A stretch of DNA of 64,000 nt. Origin: Hyphomicrobiales bacterium (lineage in GTDB: Bacteria; Pseudomonadota; Alphaproteobacteria; SPJN01). The notes under the pieces were generated by a model that worked only from the letters and a program-made list of their open reading frames with translations, made no database searches and had not been told where the DNA came from. The position numbers were made by a program, and so were the translations under genes. The DNA lies in NCBI GenBank assembly GCA_006844605.1, contig SPJN01000002.1, forward strand, positions 130,054 to 194,053, written 5' to 3'. Shown one piece after another: positions 62,385 through 64,000 of this stretch; positions within the stretch are counted from its first letter, which is position 1, and the number at the start of each line of letters is the position of its first letter.

Positions 62385-64000
62385 ATGAGCAGTTGGCGTC
62401 TTGCCCTGAACTATGCCATGCGCGATTTGCGTCACGGTCTGCGCGGCTTCCGCATCTTTTTGGCGGCGCTGTTATTGGGCGTTGCTGCAATCGCCGGCGT
62501 CGGCTCGCTTTCCGCAGCCCTGCTTGCCGGAATTGCCGAACAGGGGCAGGCGATCCTGGGGGGGGAGCTTGAGGCACGATTAAGCTATCGGACAATCAGC
62601 GATGATGAGCTTGCCTTCCTGCAACACGATGCCGAACAGTTCAGCGCCATTGCCACCATGCGGGCGATGGGCAAGTCGCCCCGCACAGACAAGCGCACAC
62701 CGATTGAGTTGAAGGCTGTGGACAATGCCTATCCGCTATATGGCGAGATGTTGTTGCAGCCCGGCGGCTCTGCCACCCTTGAAGAGGCATTGGGCATCCC
62801 AGGCAATTGGGGTGCCGTTGTGGATGAGGCATTGATGGTCCGCCTTGGGCTGGAACTTGGCGATTTGGTTGAAGTGAACCGCCTGCAGGTGCCGGTTCGT
62901 GCTGTTATTAAGTTTGAGCCTGACCGCGCCGCCGAAGGGTTTTCCATCGGCCCGCGTGTGATGATCCCCATGCAGGCGTTGGATGATACGGGGTTGATCC
63001 AGTTGGGCAGTATGGTGCGCTATCACTATCGGGTTGATTTGGACCCCGGTGTTGACCCTGACGTGAAGGCTGCTCAAGCGCTTGAACAATTTCCTGCGGC
63101 TGGCTGGCGCATCCAAACCAGCAGCAATGCTGCGCCGGGATTGAAAGTTTTTGTCCTGCGAACCGCCACCTTCCTGACATTGGTGGGGCTGACCGCGCTG
63201 ATTATTGGCGGTGTGGGCGTATCGAACGCGGTGCGCAGTTGGCTGGACCGTCAGCGCGATACCATTGCCACCATGAAATGTATGGGCGCGTCCGGCGGCT
63301 TTATCTTTGCGGTCTATTTGTCTGAGATTTTTGTGATTGCCGGGATTGGCATTGTTGGCGGTGTTGCCCTGGGCGCGTTGGTGCCCATTGGGGCGGCAGC
63401 GGCGCTTGAAGGTGTGTTGCCTGTGCCGGCGCGCATCGGTCTTTACCCCCTGCCATTGATCGCGGCGGCGCTTTACGGGTTTTTGATCGCCTTCCTGTTC
63501 GCCATTTGGCCATTGGCCAAGGCGCGGGATATTCCGGCGGCGCGCCTGTTCCGGGCGCTGGTGTCACCTGACCGGACGTGGCCGCGCCTGCGCTATCAAT
63601 TGATGGCGGGGCTGGCCTTTGCAGCGTTGTTGGCGCTGGCCTTGTTCACGGCTGAAAATATGTTGTTCGCGGCATTGTTCGCAGGCGGCGTTTTGGCGGC
63701 GTTCCTGATCCTGCGTTTGGCGGGGCAGGGGATTACGGCATTGGCCCGCCGCGCGCCCCGGTCAAACAGCGTGATCCTGCGTCTGGCGATCAGTAACCTT
63801 TATCGGCCCGGTGCCCCCACCGCCAGTATTGTGCTGTCAATGGGGCTTGGGTTGACATTATTAAGCATGGTTGCCCTGATGGAAGGGAACATCAATCAAC
63901 AGATCGCCAATGAAGTGCCGGACACCGCGCCATCATTCTTCTTTATCGATATTCAGGCCAATCAGGTTGATGATTTTGATGACCTTGTTGCCAGCGTGCC
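62385..64000 (+). CDS. FtsX-type ABC permease, YbbP-like (partial, continues past the window)
   Basis: The frame is open from ATG 62385 to the window end (538 codons) without a stop. It begins MSSWRLALNYAMRDLRHGLRGF, then a first transmembrane segment (LLGVAAIAGVGSLSAALLAG). A large periplasmic region (residues about 50-255) follows, then a first FtsX domain with several helices starting at TFLTLVGLTALIIGGVGVSN; DTIATMKCMGASGGF is the conserved cytoplasmic loop. YbbP-like proteins have about 800 residues with two such domains, so about a third is missing. Confidence 0.9.
   Translation, partial: MSSWRLALNYAMRDLRHGLRGFRIFLAALLLGVAAIAGVGSLSAALLAGIAEQGQAILGGELEARLSYRTISDDELAFLQHDAEQFSAIATMRAMGKSPRTDKRTPIELKAVDNAYPLYGEMLLQPGGSATLEEALGIPGNWGAVVDEALMVRLGLELGDLVEVNRLQVPVRAVIKFEPDRAAEGFSIGPRVMIPMQALDDTGLIQLGSMVRYHYRVDLDPGVDPDVKAAQALEQFPAAGWRIQTSSNAAPGLKVFVLRTATFLTLVGLTALIIGGVGVSNAVRSWLDRQRDTIATMKCMGASGGFIFAVYLSEIFVIAGIGIVGGVALGALVPIGAAAALEGVLPVPARIGLYPLPLIAAALYGFLIAFLFAIWPLAKARDIPAARLFRALVSPDRTWPRLRYQLMAGLAFAALLALALFTAENMLFAALFAGGVLAAFLILRLAGQGITALARRAPRSNSVILRLAISNLYRPGAPTASIVLSMGLGLTLLSMVALMEGNINQQIANEVPDTAPSFFFIDIQANQVDDFDDLVASV

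Overview
The window looks like an ordinary chromosomal stretch of a free-living, aerobic alphaproteobacterium. The evidence is the family content and gene order: a class I (archaeal-type) lysyl-tRNA synthetase, argH-lptM-lysA followed by a TIGR02302/DUF4175 protein, a zinc-ribbon gene divergent from ftsEX, two YdcF proteins and two PlsC-type acyltransferases behind ftsEX, an IalB-like secreted protein, a B12-dependent ribonucleotide reductase, and etfBA grouped with a cobalamin adenosyltransferase. I cannot assign a genus. I see no rRNA, tRNA, insertion sequence, prophage, CRISPR array or obvious transferred island. Coding density is very high, many neighbours overlap by 1-11 bases, and only one gap exceeds 300 bases.

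Layout. 1-6 kb: a DinG-like helicase (C-terminus outside the window), divergent from lysK-DUF952-pyrD and an ArsC/Spx-like protein. 6-11 kb: two hotdog thioesterases and a MATE exporter, divergent from a TetR regulator, an HSL-type hydrolase and a quinone oxidoreductase, with a perfect palindrome between them. 11-15.4 kb: ZntB, then the DNA-repair pair of ligase-associated DEXH helicase and PdeM. 15.4-20.4 kb: CcdA, a TIGR02186 envelope protein with a TSUP transporter, and NrdJ. 20.6-26.3 kb: the envelope/division block (two acyltransferases, two YdcF proteins, FtsX, FtsE, zinc-ribbon protein). 26.3-32 kb: DUF4175, LysA, LptM, ArgH and a TlpA-like thioredoxin.

32-41 kb is a metabolic block on the minus strand: 3-hydroxyacyl-CoA dehydrogenase, an M14 deacylase, EtfA/EtfB, ATP:cobalamin adenosyltransferase, a HIG1-like mini-protein, a long acyl-CoA dehydrogenase that resembles methylsuccinyl-CoA dehydrogenase, a thiolase and a nitronate monooxygenase-like enzyme. 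Together these suggest acyl-CoA catabolism with ETF as electron acceptor, and possibly the ethylmalonyl-CoA pathway, whose B12 demand the adenosyltransferase could serve. 41-50 kb: GluQ, an AlkA-type glycosylase, an HNH nuclease, a lipid kinase, DUF3253, ArgG, MaeB, RlmN and the IalB-like protein. 50-57.5 kb: quinone oxidoreductase, membrane-anchored metallo-beta-lactamase-fold protein, FATP-type acyl-CoA synthetase, a ferritin-like PF10118 protein under a striking double operator, DUF1232, an HSD10-like dehydrogenase and a secreted orphan. 57.5-64 kb: PhhB, a SIRT5-like CobB, a low-molecular-weight phosphatase, ThpR, an aldo/keto reductase, and the tesA / ABC ATPase / FtsX-type permease locus, which runs off the right edge.

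I did not find a convincing new multigene system. The best leads are regulatory: two 16-base TTGACA-N4-TGTCAA palindromes spaced exactly 22 bases apart over a promoter at 55.25 kb; a perfect GTTGACG-GGG-CGTCAAC operator at 8.37 kb with a near copy in front of lysK; stem-loops that may mask the ribosome sites of etfB and maeB; and several short degenerate tandem repeats in gaps, two of which contain a stop codon.
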